Below, piece by piece: positions 18,377 through 27,812 of a stretch of DNA of 64,000 nt (within the stretch, counting starts at the first letter, position 1; each line of letters begins with the position of its first letter). The DNA comes from an uncultured Eubacteriales bacterium (GTDB lineage: Bacteria > Bacillota > Clostridia > Lachnospirales > Lachnospiraceae). A program made the position numbers and the translations under genes. The stretch covers positions 1-64,000 of the forward strand of contig OMVU01000027.1 of assembly GCA_900314565.1 (NCBI GenBank), in the 5' to 3' direction. The notes under the pieces were generated by a model. That model had not been told where the DNA came from and made no database searches. It worked only from the letters and a program-made list of their open reading frames with translations.

Positions 18377-19786
18377 ATGAAAAAACGACTATTTCTGAAA
18401 TTTACTGCCGCCTACGCGATCCTGGCCCTCCTTATGTTCCTGGTCACGACCACACTCGGGCGGCAGCTTTTCTATGACCGGCTGGTCTCCGACTGTGCCG
18501 AAAAACTGTACGCGGAGGCCTCCGTCATCGCGGGCAGCAGGGCATCCCGCTATTTTCAGCGGACGACGACCATTGAGGATCTCTATGAGAACATGCTCAC
18601 GATCGCCGCGTCGAACAGCGCGGTGATCCGCGTCATCGACACGGCAGGTACCGTTCTCGTCAACACATCGACACCGCTCAGAAAGGATGAGCCGGACGTC
18701 ATCGAGAATTTCGATTATGCTGCCTTCGGACCGAGATATTATGAGATCAGTTCCTTTTTCGGGCAGTACAGCCGGGACCGGCTCACAGTCATGTACCCGG
18801 TCACCGCCAATATGCGGACAAGGGGCTATGTCGCGATCAGCGTACCTCTGGACACGCTGGATGAGGGAGGCAGGTCGCTGACCCGTCTGGCCGAGATTCT
18901 CACTCTTGTGAATTTTCTCCTGTCTCTCGGCATTCTCCTTTTCTTCGGATATGCAGTCTATCGTCCGCTTATGCGTATAACCGAGGGGGCCCGTGCCTTT
19001 TCCAACGGCAATATGACACACAAGATCATCGTCAAGAACCGGGATGAAATGGGTTATCTGGCCGACACGATGAATTATATGGCCGGAGAGCTCAAGAAGA
19101 ATACCGACTATCAGAAGAATTTCATTTCCAACGTAAGCCACGACTTCCGCTCGCCGCTCACTTCCATCAAGGGGTACACGGAAGCCATGATGGACGGAAC
19201 GATTCCCGTGGAAATGCACGACCGCTATCTCGGGATCATATCCAAGGAAACAGAGCGGCTGGAAAAGCTCACGAAGTCCATTCTGGAGCTCAATACAATG
19301 GACGCGGGAAAGCTCGCGCTCAATTACTCGGATTTCGACATCAACGGCATGCTGAAGAATACGGCCGCTTTCTTTGAGGGCACCTGCCGTAAAAAGAAGA
19401 TCACGCTCAACCTGGTGCTGACCGGCACGGCTCTTACCGTCCATGGTGACAAAGAAAAAATCGAGCAGGTCATCTACAACCTGCTCGACAATGCGATCAA
19501 ATTCAGCGAAAAGAATTCCTTTATTCACATTGAGACGACGCTGCGCCAGAAAAAGTGCTATGTCTCCATCAAAGACGAGGGGTGCGGGATCTCCCGTGAA
19601 AATCTCCCCAAGATCTGGGACCGCTTCTACAAGAGCGATTCCTCCCGCGGCCGTGACCGGACCGGTACGGGGCTGGGCCTTTCAATCGTGAAAGAGATCA
19701 TCACAGCCCACGGTCAGACGATCTCAGTGGTCAGCACGGAAAATGTGGGGACCGAGTTCGTCTTCTCCCTTGAGGCGGTCTTGTAA
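18377..19786 (+). CDS. Membrane sensor histidine kinase (HAMP, HisKA, HATPase)
   Basis: This is the partner of the preceding response regulator. Two membrane segments (about 8-28 and 174-195) enclose an extracellular sensor of about 145 residues. A HAMP linker (195-247), the HisKA H-box SHDFRSPLTSIKGY with phospho-accepting H255, the N-box NLLDNAIKFS (368-377), the G1 box DEGCGIS (400-406) and GTGLGLSIVKE (430-440) follow. All kinase motifs are intact. The extracellular domain has no ligand family I recognise. It is the last gene of the mutS2 operon; the long inverted-repeat region begins just after the stop. Confidence 0.95.
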   Translation: MKKRLFLKFTAAYAILALLMFLVTTTLGRQLFYDRLVSDCAEKLYAEASVIAGSRASRYFQRTTTIEDLYENMLTIAASNSAVIRVIDTAGTVLVNTSTPLRKDEPDVIENFDYAAFGPRYYEISSFFGQYSRDRLTVMYPVTANMRTRGYVAISVPLDTLDEGGRSLTRLAEILTLVNFLLSLGILLFFGYAVYRPLMRITEGARAFSNGNMTHKIIVKNRDEMGYLADTMNYMAGELKKNTDYQKNFISNVSHDFRSPLTSIKGYTEAMMDGTIPVEMHDRYLGIISKETERLEKLTKSILELNTMDAGKLALNYSDFDINGMLKNTAAFFEGTCRKKKITLNLVLTGTALTVHGDKEKIEQVIYNLLDNAIKFSEKNSFIHIETTLRQKKCYVSIKDEGCGISRENLPKIWDRFYKSDSSRGRDRTGTGLGLSIVKEIITAHGQTISVVSTENVGTEFVFSLEAVL

Positions 19787-19794
19787 GCAGACTC

Positions 19795-20250
19795 GGCTCA
19801 TGCGAAACTCTGTGCGATATATAACTGTATGAAGGACAGCGCTTCTCAACTGCTTGTTCTGCTGACGCAGGCTCCTGCGAAACACTGTGCGACTGATGCA
19901 GGTGCAGACTCGGCTCCACCAAAACGCTGTGCGACAATTGTATGAAGGACAGCGCTTCTCGATTGGCTGTTCTGCTGGACACAGGCTCTTGCGAAACTCT
20001 GGGCGAAATGGAAATGTATGAGCAATTCAAACAATCTGCACAAGCCTTAGAACTTCTTCATGAACGAAAGATGTGGAATGAGCAAAAACCGCACTGTCTG
20101 AGCGAAGCGAGTTTGCGTTTTGCGCGGAAGCCGTTTGAATGCTCATACATTCCATGAAGCACAGTGTTTTGCAATAGCCGGAGCCCTTCACAGCACAGCG
20201 TTTCGCAATAGCCGGGGCCTTGTACATCACACTGCGTTTCGCAATAGCCG
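19795..20250 (+). repeat. Family B repeat element, largest copy, with multiplied ends
   Basis: This fills the gap between the kinase gene and the AIR-synthase-like gene. Three or four copies of a GGCTCNTGCGAAACTCTGTGCG-type left end (near 19795, 19870, 19910 and 19980) and three copies of its reverse complement on the right (near 20160, 20200 and 20230) flank a core of about 150 bp. The core itself begins and ends with an inverted repeat: GGAAATGTATGAGCAATTC against the matching complement near 20135-20155. The core also occurs at 48224-48480 and 52369-52615. In all three the same frame reads EQFKQSAQALELLHE or a close variant. No transposase is present, so a MITE-like or RNA-structure element is likely. 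Confidence 0.85.
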
Positions 20251-20257
20251 GACCCCT

Positions 20258-20824
20258 TCACATACGCAGCACATTGAGCGCGTCCTCCTGCGGTCTGTCC
20301 AGATAGCGGACACTGTCCCCGTTTTTTATGATCCTGGCAGGCCCGGACGTAAGATACCCGATCAGCGCACACGGCAGCCCCGCCTTCCTGCAGATCTCCG
20401 TCACCGAGACCGGATCCTGCGTCACAAGGAGCCATGCTCCTTCCGATTCCGCGTAATACGGGTTCACATTGAAAAGCTCAAGGATCTCAACAGTCTCCTG
20501 CCGGATCGGGATCTTCCGCAGATCGATCTCCATACCGGATCCGAGCTCCTCATTCATATACCAGAGCGCGTTCAGGATTCCTCCTTCTCCCATCTCTCTG
20601 AGATAGGAGATCAAAAGCTCTCCGCCTTCCCCCGCCAAAGCAGACAGACAGGTCGAAGCAGCTTTCCCGTACGGGGAAATGTCCTCCCCGTCCCCGCATA
20701 ATTTCTCTGCATGGCGCATGAAAGAAAGAGAGAACTTTCCGCAAAGTTCTCTCTTTTTTTCATTGTATATATACTTCGTCGCCGAAAGGGCGATCGGATT
20801 TATGACAATGATACCGGACTTCAT
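20258..20824 (-). CDS. AIR-synthase C-terminal-domain-like protein (HypE/ThiL-type half)
   Basis: The 188 residues resemble the C-terminal nucleotide-binding half of the AIR synthase superfamily (PurM, HypE, ThiL, SelD): GEGGILNALWYMNEELG near 80-96, then IPIRQETVEILELFNVNPYY and EGAWLLVTQDP. The N-terminal ATP-binding half is replaced by about 60 residues, beginning with a hydrophobic MKSGIIVINPIAL, that I cannot place. It therefore cannot be a normal member of the family. Databases often call such proteins hydrogenase maturation factors, but a true hypE exists at 38.3 kb. It follows the small membrane protein by two bases and so is in the glyA operon. Substrate unknown. Confidence 0.65.
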   Translation of the reverse strand: MKSGIIVINPIALSATKYIYNEKKRELCGKFSLSFMRHAEKLCGDGEDISPYGKAASTCLSALAGEGGELLISYLREMGEGGILNALWYMNEELGSGMEIDLRKIPIRQETVEILELFNVNPYYAESEGAWLLVTQDPVSVTEICRKAGLPCALIGYLTSGPARIIKNGDSVRYLDRPQEDALNVLRM

Positions 20825-20826
20825 TT

Positions 20827-20925
20827 TCAGACCAGTGCCGGCAGAACTGCGCCGAGCACCATCACTGCCACAAGGATCAGTGCGATGACCGCTATCACAA
20901 TTCTCTGTGTATTTCTGTTCATCAT
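20827..20925 (-). CDS. 32-residue membrane miniprotein downstream of glyA
   Basis: I found this small frame by reading the gap. It encodes 32 residues: a charged N-terminus (MMNRNTQR) followed by one hydrophobic helix (IVIAVIALILVAVMVLGAVL). The ribosome site GGAG overlaps the glyA stop region, the ATG lies seven bases after the glyA stop, and the stop is two bases before the next gene. The packing and membrane-helix composition argue for a real gene. Function unknown. Confidence 0.65.
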   Translation of the reverse strand: MMNRNTQRIVIAVIALILVAVMVLGAVLPALV

Positions 20926-20931
20926 AGTTTT

Positions 20932-22167
20932 TTACTCCAGCGGATACTTCTCTGTAAGTTCACGGACGGTCTCCCTTGCAGCCGGAATGTTGTCCTCGCT
21001 CTCGATGACCATGGCGATCGCCTCCGCGATCCGGTCCATATCCTCCGTATTGAGGCCGCGGGTCGTTGCCGCAGGTGTTCCGAGACGGATGCCGCTCGTT
21101 ATGAACGGTGATCTCGGATCTCTGGGAACCGTATTCTTGTTGGCTGTAATGTGAGCGTTGTCCAGCCTCTTCTCAAGTTCCTTGCCTGTGAGCTCGGTAT
21201 CCTTGAGGTCGACCAGCATCAGATGATTGTCTGTTCCGCCGCTGACGATCTTGACACCGCGCTTCATGAGCCCGCCTGCGAGAGCCTGTGCGTTCTCCAC
21301 GACCCTGCGCGCGTAATCGACATATTCAGGCTGAAGATCTTCCCAGAGCATGACAGCTTTCGCTGCGATGGAGTGCATCTGCGGACCGCCCTGTGTCCCC
21401 GGGAAAATGCCTTTGTTCAGGAAATGCGCTTTCGCGAACTCCTCGCTTGAGAGGATCATACCGCCTCTCGGTCCGCGGAGCGTCTTGTGCGTGGTCGTCG
21501 TCGTCACATCCGCGTACGGAATCGGGCTCGGATGATACCCGGTCGCGACAAGGCCCGCGATATGAGCCATATCGACCATGAGATAGGCGCCGACAGAATC
21601 TGCGATCTTGCGGAGTCTCTTGAAATCGATCGTTCTGCAGTAAGCGGAAGCACCTGCGACGATCAGCTTCGGTCTGCACTCTTTCGCGATCCGCTCGCAG
21701 GCATCGTAATCGATAAAGCCGTTCTCGTCCACACCGTAGGGAACAGCATTGAAGTAATTTCCGGATACATTGGCCGGTGAACCGTGTGTAAGGTGTCCGC
21801 CCTCATCGAGGCTCATTCCCATGAATGTATCGCCCGGCTGAAGCAGCGCATAGAATACTGCGAAATTCGCCTGCGCGCCGGAGTGGGGCTGTACATTTGC
21901 ATAAGTGCAGCCGAAAAGCTTTTTCGCACGCTCGATCGCGATAGATTCGATCTGGTCGACCACTTCACAGCCGCCATAATAACGGCGTCCCGGATATCCC
22001 TCTGCATATTTATTGGTAAGGCACGTGCCAAGCGCTGATGTGACAGCAGGGCTCGTCCAGTTCTCGGATGCAATCAGCTCAATATGAGAATTCTGACGTT
22101 CGAATTCCTTCTGAATGAGCTCGGCAATTACCGGATCGACCTTATTGATATCTTCCCATGTGTACAT
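20932..22167 (-). CDS. glyA: Serine hydroxymethyltransferase
   Basis: This PLP enzyme interconverts serine and glycine, loading a one-carbon unit on tetrahydrofolate in the cytosol. The 411 residues are full length. The PLP lysine is K228 in [16 protein letters not shown]199 and H202 in [10 protein letters not shown] match the cofactor pocket, and [15 protein letters not shown] (52-66) is the family signature. It heads a small operon with the miniprotein and the AIR-synthase-like gene. A short piece of repeat family C/D lies upstream (22199-22247). Confidence 0.98.
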   Translation of the reverse strand: MYTWEDINKVDPVIAELIQKEFERQNSHIELIASENWTSPAVTSALGTCLTNKYAEGYPGRRYYGGCEVVDQIESIAIERAKKLFGCTYANVQPHSGAQANFAVFYALLQPGDTFMGMSLDEGGHLTHGSPANVSGNYFNAVPYGVDENGFIDYDACERIAKECRPKLIVAGASAYCRTIDFKRLRKIADSVGAYLMVDMAHIAGLVATGYHPSPIPYADVTTTTTHKTLRGPRGGMILSSEEFAKAHFLNKGIFPGTQGGPQMHSIAAKAVMLWEDLQPEYVDYARRVVENAQALAGGLMKRGVKIVSGGTDNHLMLVDLKDTELTGKELEKRLDNAHITANKNTVPRDPRSPFITSGIRLGTPAATTRGLNTEDMDRIAEAIAMVIESEDNIPAARETVRELTEKYPLE

Positions 22168-22198
22168 TATTTTCCTCCTGTACGTAAATCAGCGGAAT

Positions 22199-22247
22199 CA
22201 GGAGCGCAAGAACGTTCCTGCTGCGCCGCACAAGGTGCGAAGCGCCT
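22199..22247 (-). repeat. Short degenerate copy of repeat family C/D
   Basis: It contains an imperfect AAGAACGTTCCTG palindrome followed by CAAGGTGCGAAGCGCC, matching the end of the full elements. It lies in the short gap between the dnaB stop and the glyA start. Confidence 0.5.
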
Positions 22248-22290
22248 TTTTTATATATACACATTCTAAAGATTTTTGCAAGAAGTTTTT

Positions 22291-23640
22291 TTACTCCTTG
22301 CGGCCTCCTCTTTCCGCATTTGCGAACTTTGTGTACTCCGGGATCCATGCCAGCTTCACTGTACCGATGGGACCATTTCTCTGTTTTGCGACGATGATCT
22401 CCGCAATTCCCTTATTTTCAGACGAATCTTTGTTGTAGTATTCATCCCTGTAAATGAACATCACGACGTCCGCATCCTGCTCGATCGCCCCCGATTCACG
22501 GAGGTCAGACAGCATCGGACGATGGTCTTCCCGCTGCTCGACGCCGCGGTTCAGCTGGGAGAGCGCGACGATCGGTATATTCAGTTCACGAGCGAGCGAT
22601 TTCAGCGCGCGGGAAATGTCAGAGATCTCCTGCTGGCGGTTCTCCGAGCGCCCGCCGTTTCCGGCCATGAGCTGCAGGTAATCGATAAAAATGATCTGAA
22701 TATCCGCATCCAGCTTATACTTCCTGGCCTTGGACCGGAACTCCTGAAGGTTGATGCCGGGCGTATCGTCTATGATCAGCCTCGAGTTGCTGATGGTCCC
22801 CGCGCCCTCGACGAGCTTCGCCCACTCTTCGTCCTTCAGCTTTCCTGTGCGGAGGGACTGGGCATTGACGAAGGACTCCAGCGCAAAGAGACGGTTCATG
22901 AGCTGATCCTTTGACATCTCAAGCGAGAACAGAGCACAGGGAATATTCTCCCGAAATGCCATGTACTGGCAGATATTCAGGACGAAGGCAGTCTTCCCCA
23001 TGGACGGTCTTGCGGCAATCAGGATAAAGTCGGAGTTCTGAAAGCCCGAGGTCTTATAATCAAGGTCGATAAAACCGGTCGCAAGACCTGTGACAGCGCT
23101 CTTGGCCTTCGCGGAATTTTCTATCCTGGTCAGCGTCTGGAGAACGATATCCCGGATCGGCGTATATTCACCGCCGGTCCTCTGCTGAAGCACCGCAAAA
23201 ACTTCCTTTTCCGTACGGTCGAGGATCGTGCGCACTTCCTCGCGCCCGAGATAGCAGTCGTTCTCGATTTCAGACATCACTTTGATCAGTCGGCGGAGCG
23301 TCGCTTTTTCAGCGACAATATTTGCATAGTAGCGGATGTTGGCGGAAGTCGGAACTGCCGCGATGATATCCGTGACAAATGCCATATCAATAAGCTCCGG
23401 AGGAACGTCTTTCATTTTCAGGCGGTCTGCCAGGGTGATCACGTCCACCGGCCGGTCCTCGTCGTAAAGCTCCTTCATCGCCTCAAAAAGGACGCCATAC
23501 TGCTGCTCGTAAAAATCCTCCTTCGTGAGGATCTCAACGGCAGTTGTGACGGCATCCCCGGACATCAGCATGGAGCCGATGACTGATTTTTCTGCCTCCA
23601 GCGAGTGAGGCGGTATTCTTTTTATGACAGCTTCTTCCAT
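22291..23640 (-). CDS. dnaB: Replicative DNA helicase DnaB
   Basis: This is the hexameric helicase that unwinds DNA at the fork. An N-terminal helical domain (PPHSLEAEKSVIGSML) and a RecA-like domain with Walker A RPSMGKT and Walker B FIDYLQLM are intact. I prefer ATG 23640, which has AGAGG five bases upstream, to the GTG at 23646, which overlaps that site; this gives 449 residues. No intein is present. It follows rplI by 24 bp in the conserved Firmicutes order gdpP-rplI-dnaB. Confidence 0.97.
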   Translation of the reverse strand: MEEAVIKRIPPHSLEAEKSVIGSMLMSGDAVTTAVEILTKEDFYEQQYGVLFEAMKELYDEDRPVDVITLADRLKMKDVPPELIDMAFVTDIIAAVPTSANIRYYANIVAEKATLRRLIKVMSEIENDCYLGREEVRTILDRTEKEVFAVLQQRTGGEYTPIRDIVLQTLTRIENSAKAKSAVTGLATGFIDLDYKTSGFQNSDFILIAARPSMGKTAFVLNICQYMAFRENIPCALFSLEMSKDQLMNRLFALESFVNAQSLRTGKLKDEEWAKLVEGAGTISNSRLIIDDTPGINLQEFRSKARKYKLDADIQIIFIDYLQLMAGNGGRSENRQQEISDISRALKSLARELNIPIVALSQLNRGVEQREDHRPMLSDLRESGAIEQDADVVMFIYRDEYYNKDSSENKGIAEIIVAKQRNGPIGTVKLAWIPEYTKFANAERGGRKE

Positions 23641-23664
23641 TCCCACCTCTAGAGGTCTTTTTTC

Positions 23665-24114
23665 TTATGCCTCTTTGACAATCACTTTCAGATTTGCGGT
23701 GACCTGCGGATGTACACGGACCGGAACAGTCGTCTCGCCGAGTTCTCTCAGCGGAGTGTCCAGAGTCATCTTCTTCCGATCAAGTTCGACGCCGAGCTGC
23801 TGCTTTGCTGCGTCCGCGATTTCCTTTGTCGAAACAGAACCGAATGTCTTTCCGCCGGCACCGACTTTGATCGAGACCGTGACGGATTTCTGTTCAAGAT
23901 CCGCAGCAAAGGCCTGCGCTTCTTTCAGCTGCTCCGCAGCAATTCTGGCCTCGCTTTTCTTCTTCTGCTCAATATCCTTGATGTTCTTCGGGGTCGCCTG
24001 CACGGCAAGCTTCTTCGGGAAGAGCATGTTGCGGGCATATCCGTCCGATACATTGACGACATCATCTTTTTTTCCGACATTCTTTACATCGGCAAGCAAC
24101 AGTACTTTCATCAT
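23665..24114 (-). CDS. rplI: 50S ribosomal protein L9
   Basis: The 149 residues begin MMKVLLLADVKNVGKKDDVVNVSDGYARN, the L9 N-terminal signature (an rRNA-binding domain), followed by a charged helix and a C-terminal domain with LRELGETTVPV. Its ATG overlaps the gdpP stop in ATGA, so the two are translationally coupled. Confidence 0.98.
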   Translation of the reverse strand: MMKVLLLADVKNVGKKDDVVNVSDGYARNMLFPKKLAVQATPKNIKDIEQKKKSEARIAAEQLKEAQAFAADLEQKSVTVSIKVGAGGKTFGSVSTKEIADAAKQQLGVELDRKKMTLDTPLRELGETTVPVRVHPQVTANLKVIVKEA

Positions 24115-26153
24115 ATATCTCCTTCTTCTTTCATCTGTACGATCGTCCTCTTCAGAAGATCGACCGCGTCCTTTACGGTATAGTCCGGAAGCTGCGCTCC
24201 CGCTATATTCAGGTGTCCGCCGCCGCCCAGTCTCTCCATGATCAGCTGAACATTGATCTCATCGATCGCGCGGGCGCTGATATATACCATATTGTTGTAA
24301 TTTGTCATGACAAAGGAAGCCTTCACGCCGACGACTGACAGGAGTTCATTCGCAGCCTGTGCAGCGACGACGGTCGGCGACTTCAGCCCCTCGCTCCTGC
24401 ACTCGGAGATCGCAAAGCAGTTCTCGAAAACTTCCGCGCTGGCGATCGCCTGAGACTTGGCCTGGACATCTTCCATGCTGTCCCGGAACATTTTGCGGAT
24501 CCGGATGACATCAGCGCCGTTCCTGCGAAGGTAAGCCGCCGCCTCGAACGTCCTGACGCCGGTCCTGGTCAGGAAATTGCTCGTATCCACCATGATGCCC
24601 GCATACATCGCGTCCGCTTCCAGAGAGCGGATCTTCAGCTTGTCATCAAAATACTGGACGACCTCCGCGACCATCTCGCAGGCGCTCGATGCATAGGGCT
24701 CGATATAGCTCAGCACGGCGTTCTGGATGATATCTTTTCCCTGTCGGTGATGATCCAGCACGACGATCATATTGGTCCTTCGCAGCAGCTCTTCGCATTC
24801 CGTGTAATTGGGCTTATTGGTGTCGACAACGACAACGACCGTGCTCGAATTGGTCGCCTCGATCGCCTCCTTCTGCGTGACGAACATAGTATCGCCGTAT
24901 TCCGGACTGTTCCTGAACATGTCGATCATCGGCCGGATCGCGTCCGGAGGATTGTCCATAACGATATGCGCCGGTTTTTCGATCGTTTTCGCGCATCGAT
25001 AGATACCGACGGCCGCGCCGAGCGCATCAACATCCGGAATCTTGTGCCCCATGATGAAGATCTCAGACTTGCTGGTCATGATTTCCTTCAGGGCATGTGC
25101 CTTGACACGAGCCTTGACGCGCGTGTACTTCTCCACGCTCTCGGTCTTCCCGCCGAAGTAGCGGGTATTATAGCCTTCCTTGATCACGACCTGATCTCCG
25201 CCGCGCCCAAGGGCCAGCTCGATCGCACTGCGCGCGAACTCCGCGTTCTGCATCAGATAATTGGATCCGTACCCGATGCCGACAGAAATCGTCATCGCGA
25301 TCTCATTGCCGACATTGACCGTCTTGACGTCCTCGAGGAGCTCGAACTTCTTGGCCTCGAGTTCATCCAGCGCGCTCTTCTTCATCATAAAGAAGTACTT
25401 ATCCTTCTCAGTCTTCTTGCAGATTCCGTCCACATCGGAGAAGTATTTGTTGATCTTCCTCTCAATCAGCGCGAGAAGCAGCGACCTGCGGAGCTCATCA
25501 ACGCTCTCCAGCGCCTCTTCGTAATTGTCAAGGGAGAGCTGCCCGCATACGATCCGGTTCTTGTCTCTCTCGGCAACGAGCCCGGAAAGCTCTGTGATAT
25601 CGAAGAGATAGACGGCAATTGCGGAATTTTTCTCCGGATCCTGTTCTCCGTCCTGCAGATCGATCAGCTCGTACATCACGATCTGCTGCATCGCGGCGCG
25701 GTAAGTGTGATCTCCCTTCTGGACGGTCACCTCTGTCTTTTCAGTACGCCTGGGAAGTTTCGCATTGGTGATCTCGGGAAATGCGGACACAATGTTCTTG
25801 TGGAACATCTTATCTTTCCCCGATATCTCGGAAAATGAGTCATTCATCCACATGACATTCCCGTGCATATCAAGAAGTGCATACGGAAGGACGAATTCCC
25901 GAAGCAGTCTGTGCTGGACCTGACCGTACTGCGCAGCAAAAGAGAACAGCTCATTGACCATCCTGCGCTTTTCCAGAATATAAACGACCACCGCCAGTGC
26001 GCTGTACAGAATAAAGCCCAGGACAGCGATTCCTGCTGCTTTCCTGCCCGAAAACGAGTTGAGAAGCAGGATCACCGGGATCCAGCAGACCGAAAGAAAG
26101 AGCGGCCACTGTATATATCTTTTCACGCCCTGCCCTACTTCAAAGTCTTCCAT
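24111..26153 (-). CDS. gdpP: Cyclic-di-AMP phosphodiesterase GdpP (YybT)
   Basis: GdpP hydrolyses the second messenger c-di-AMP and so affects cell-wall and potassium homeostasis. I start it at 26153, where AGGAGG lies six bases before ATG, giving 680 residues; the open frame reaches 26216 but would run through the terminator of the rpsR operon. Order: two membrane helices (about 12-60), a PAS-like domain (about 80-140), a degenerate GGDEF domain (about 185-325), then DHH with GHKIPDVDALG (369-379) and LDHH (466-469), and DHHA1 with GGGGH near the end. Metal ligands appear intact. It is the first gene of gdpP-rplI-dnaB. Confidence 0.96.
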   Translation of the reverse strand: MEDFEVGQGVKRYIQWPLFLSVCWIPVILLLNSFSGRKAAGIAVLGFILYSALAVVVYILEKRRMVNELFSFAAQYGQVQHRLLREFVLPYALLDMHGNVMWMNDSFSEISGKDKMFHKNIVSAFPEITNAKLPRRTEKTEVTVQKGDHTYRAAMQQIVMYELIDLQDGEQDPEKNSAIAVYLFDITELSGLVAERDKNRIVCGQLSLDNYEEALESVDELRRSLLLALIERKINKYFSDVDGICKKTEKDKYFFMMKKSALDELEAKKFELLEDVKTVNVGNEIAMTISVGIGYGSNYLMQNAEFARSAIELALGRGGDQVVIKEGYNTRYFGGKTESVEKYTRVKARVKAHALKEIMTSKSEIFIMGHKIPDVDALGAAVGIYRCAKTIEKPAHIVMDNPPDAIRPMIDMFRNSPEYGDTMFVTQKEAIEATNSSTVVVVVDTNKPNYTECEELLRRTNMIVVLDHHRQGKDIIQNAVLSYIEPYASSACEMVAEVVQYFDDKLKIRSLEADAMYAGIMVDTSNFLTRTGVRTFEAAAYLRRNGADVIRIRKMFRDSMEDVQAKSQAIASAEVFENCFAISECRSEGLKSPTVVAAQAANELLSVVGVKASFVMTNYNNMVYISARAIDEINVQLIMERLGGGGHLNIAGAQLPDYTVKDAVDLLKRTIVQMKEEGDI

Positions 26154-26205
26154 CAGTATCCTCCTCTCAAAGCAAAGTTCTGTATACTGACTTAATGCGA
26201 AGAAT

Positions 26206-26237
26206 AAAGCCGTCATTACAGGCGTAATGACGGCTTT
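26206..26237 (-). terminator. Terminator of the rpsF-ssb-rpsR operon
   Basis: A perfect 13-bp stem (26206-26218 with 26225-26237) and a 6-base loop are followed on the minus strand by TTTATTCTT. It lies 41 bp after the rpsR stop and separates the ribosomal operon from gdpP. Confidence 0.9.
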
Positions 26238-26278
26238 AATTATAACTTACTTAAAGACCCTTTGCAACTTTCCGCAGA

Positions 26279-26539
26279 TCAATCCTGAACGTACGGAAGG
26301 ATTGCGAGATGGCGTGCCCTCTTAACGGCAAGTGTAAGCGCGCGCTGATGCTTCGCGCAGTTTCCTGTGATCCTTCTCGGAAGGATCTTGCCGCGCTCAG
26401 AGATATATCTCTTCAGCTTGTTGACATCCTTGTAGCTGATCTCGCCTTCTTTGCCGCAGAATACGCAGACTTTCTTTCTTCTGCGGAATCCGCTCGGTTT
26501 TCTTCTGTATCCGCCTTCTCCGTTTCTCTGATAAGCCAT
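26279..26539 (-). CDS. rpsR: 30S ribosomal protein S18
   Basis: This is an 86-residue S18 with a basic N-terminus, the cysteine pair CVFC, and the conserved [21 protein letters not shown] block. The cysteine-containing form is the zinc-type paralogue. It is the last gene of the rpsF-ssb-rpsR operon. Confidence 0.98.
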   Translation of the reverse strand: MAYQRNGEGGYRRKPSGFRRRKKVCVFCGKEGEISYKDVNKLKRYISERGKILPRRITGNCAKHQRALTLAVKRARHLAILPYVQD

Positions 26540-26589
26540 TTGAGCTCTCCCTTCTATTTATCCCCGTCTGACGGGAAACATGTAATTTT

Positions 26590-27075
26590 TCAGTTAAACG
26601 GAAGCTCCTCATCGATTCCGTCCGGGATATTCATAAACCCATCGCCCATGAAATCATTTGCCGGAGTTTCCTGCCGCTGTGCCGGAGCCTGCGCTCTCGC
26701 AGAAGGCGCGCTCTGATAGGAATTGTTATAAGCGCCTGCGTTCTGCTGGCTGGCTGCCTTGCTCTCAGCGAATTCGACGTTATCCACTACGATCTGTGTT
26801 CTGTAGACCGTCTGCCCTTCACGATTCTGATAGTTGTTGTTCTGAATCTGTCCCTGGACAACGATCTTGGTCCCTTTTCTCAGGTACTTCTCTACGAACT
26901 CAGCCTGCTTGCCGAAGGATACGCAGTCAAAGAAGTCTGCCTCCGGCTGACCGTCACGCTTAAATCTGCGGTCCACCGCAATACTGTAACGCGCGACTGC
27001 AGTCCCGCTCGCGTTTGTGGAATAACGAACTTCCGGGTCTCTTGTAAGACGACCCATTAAAATTGCTACATTCAT
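26590..27075 (-). CDS. ssb: Single-stranded DNA-binding protein
   Basis: The OB-fold (1-105) starts MNVAILMGRLTRDPEVRY. A Gln/Ala/Pro-rich linker follows, and the acidic C-terminal tip DGIDEELPFN recruits partner proteins. It sits between rpsF and rpsR, as is usual in Firmicutes. Confidence 0.98.
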   Translation of the reverse strand: MNVAILMGRLTRDPEVRYSTNASGTAVARYSIAVDRRFKRDGQPEADFFDCVSFGKQAEFVEKYLRKGTKIVVQGQIQNNNYQNREGQTVYRTQIVVDNVEFAESKAASQQNAGAYNNSYQSAPSARAQAPAQRQETPANDFMGDGFMNIPDGIDEELPFN

Positions 27076-27126
27076 TTATGTCACCTCATTTTTCTGAACG
27101 GTCAACTGATCAGTAAATGGGTCAAT

Positions 27127-27543
27127 TTATTCTGCCGGCTCCTCTTCCGCTGCCGGTGCCTCTTCTGCAGCCGGAGCTTCCTCTGCCGGAGCTTCCTCTG
27201 TCACGACTTCCTCAGCCGGTGCAGAAGTCTTTTCGGGAGTAACCACGAATGTATCGTTCTCATCCTTGCGGACAACGAGATAACGAAGAACGTTCTCCAT
27301 AATTCTCATACGTCCTTCAATTTCTGCCGGTGTATGGGTCTCGGCCTCGAAATTGATGAAGTAATAATATGCTTCTGTCTGCTTCTGGATCTCATAAGCG
27401 AGCTTTCTCTTGCCCCACTCTTCGATCTCGCCGATCTGGCCGCCGAAACGGGTGATCAGAGCTTTTGCTCTCTCGAGTACATCCGCACGGGCTTCGTCAT
27501 CGATCTTTGCAGAGATGACCACTGCTAATTCGTACTTGTTCAT
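27127..27543 (-). CDS. rpsF: 30S ribosomal protein S6 with acidic Ala/Glu tail
   Basis: Residues 1-95 are a standard S6 (MNKYELAVVISAKIDDEARA; GKRKLAYEIQKQTEAYY). The tail (about 105-138) is a low-complexity stretch of Ala, Glu and Pro (repeats of EEAPA). Glutamate-rich tails occur in S6 and are modified by RimK in some bacteria; whether that happens here is unknown. It is the first gene of its operon. Confidence 0.97.
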   Translation of the reverse strand: MNKYELAVVISAKIDDEARADVLERAKALITRFGGQIGEIEEWGKRKLAYEIQKQTEAYYYFINFEAETHTPAEIEGRMRIMENVLRYLVVRKDENDTFVVTPEKTSAPAEEVVTEEAPAEEAPAAEEAPAAEEEPAE

Positions 27544-27812
27544 GCCTTAATTTCCTCCTTTTGGCCTTTGGCCTCCTGTCAGCGCAGGAGACAAGGAATA
27601 TACTGTGAAACTCTCACAAAGAGTTACATTAACACATTCGGGAGCCGGCCGCAAGGGAAAACCGCTTTTTTTCAGGTTTTTTCTCTCAGCCGATGCTGCC
27701 CCGAATCCTGCGCCTGGTTTCACGGTGCGCGGCAGGAGCGCCGGGGCCGTTCCCGATGACAGCCGCCTGCTTCGGAGCCGGACATCGGCGCGACGTGCTG
27801 TCCGTTCTTCGA

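Noticed and set aside
18389..19528. Long minus-strand frame opposite the histidine kinase
   Set aside because: Shadow of a well-supported GC-rich gene; its translation has no family motifs. The same holds for other long antisense frames, e.g. 32843-34180, 46077-47417 and 49810-51066.
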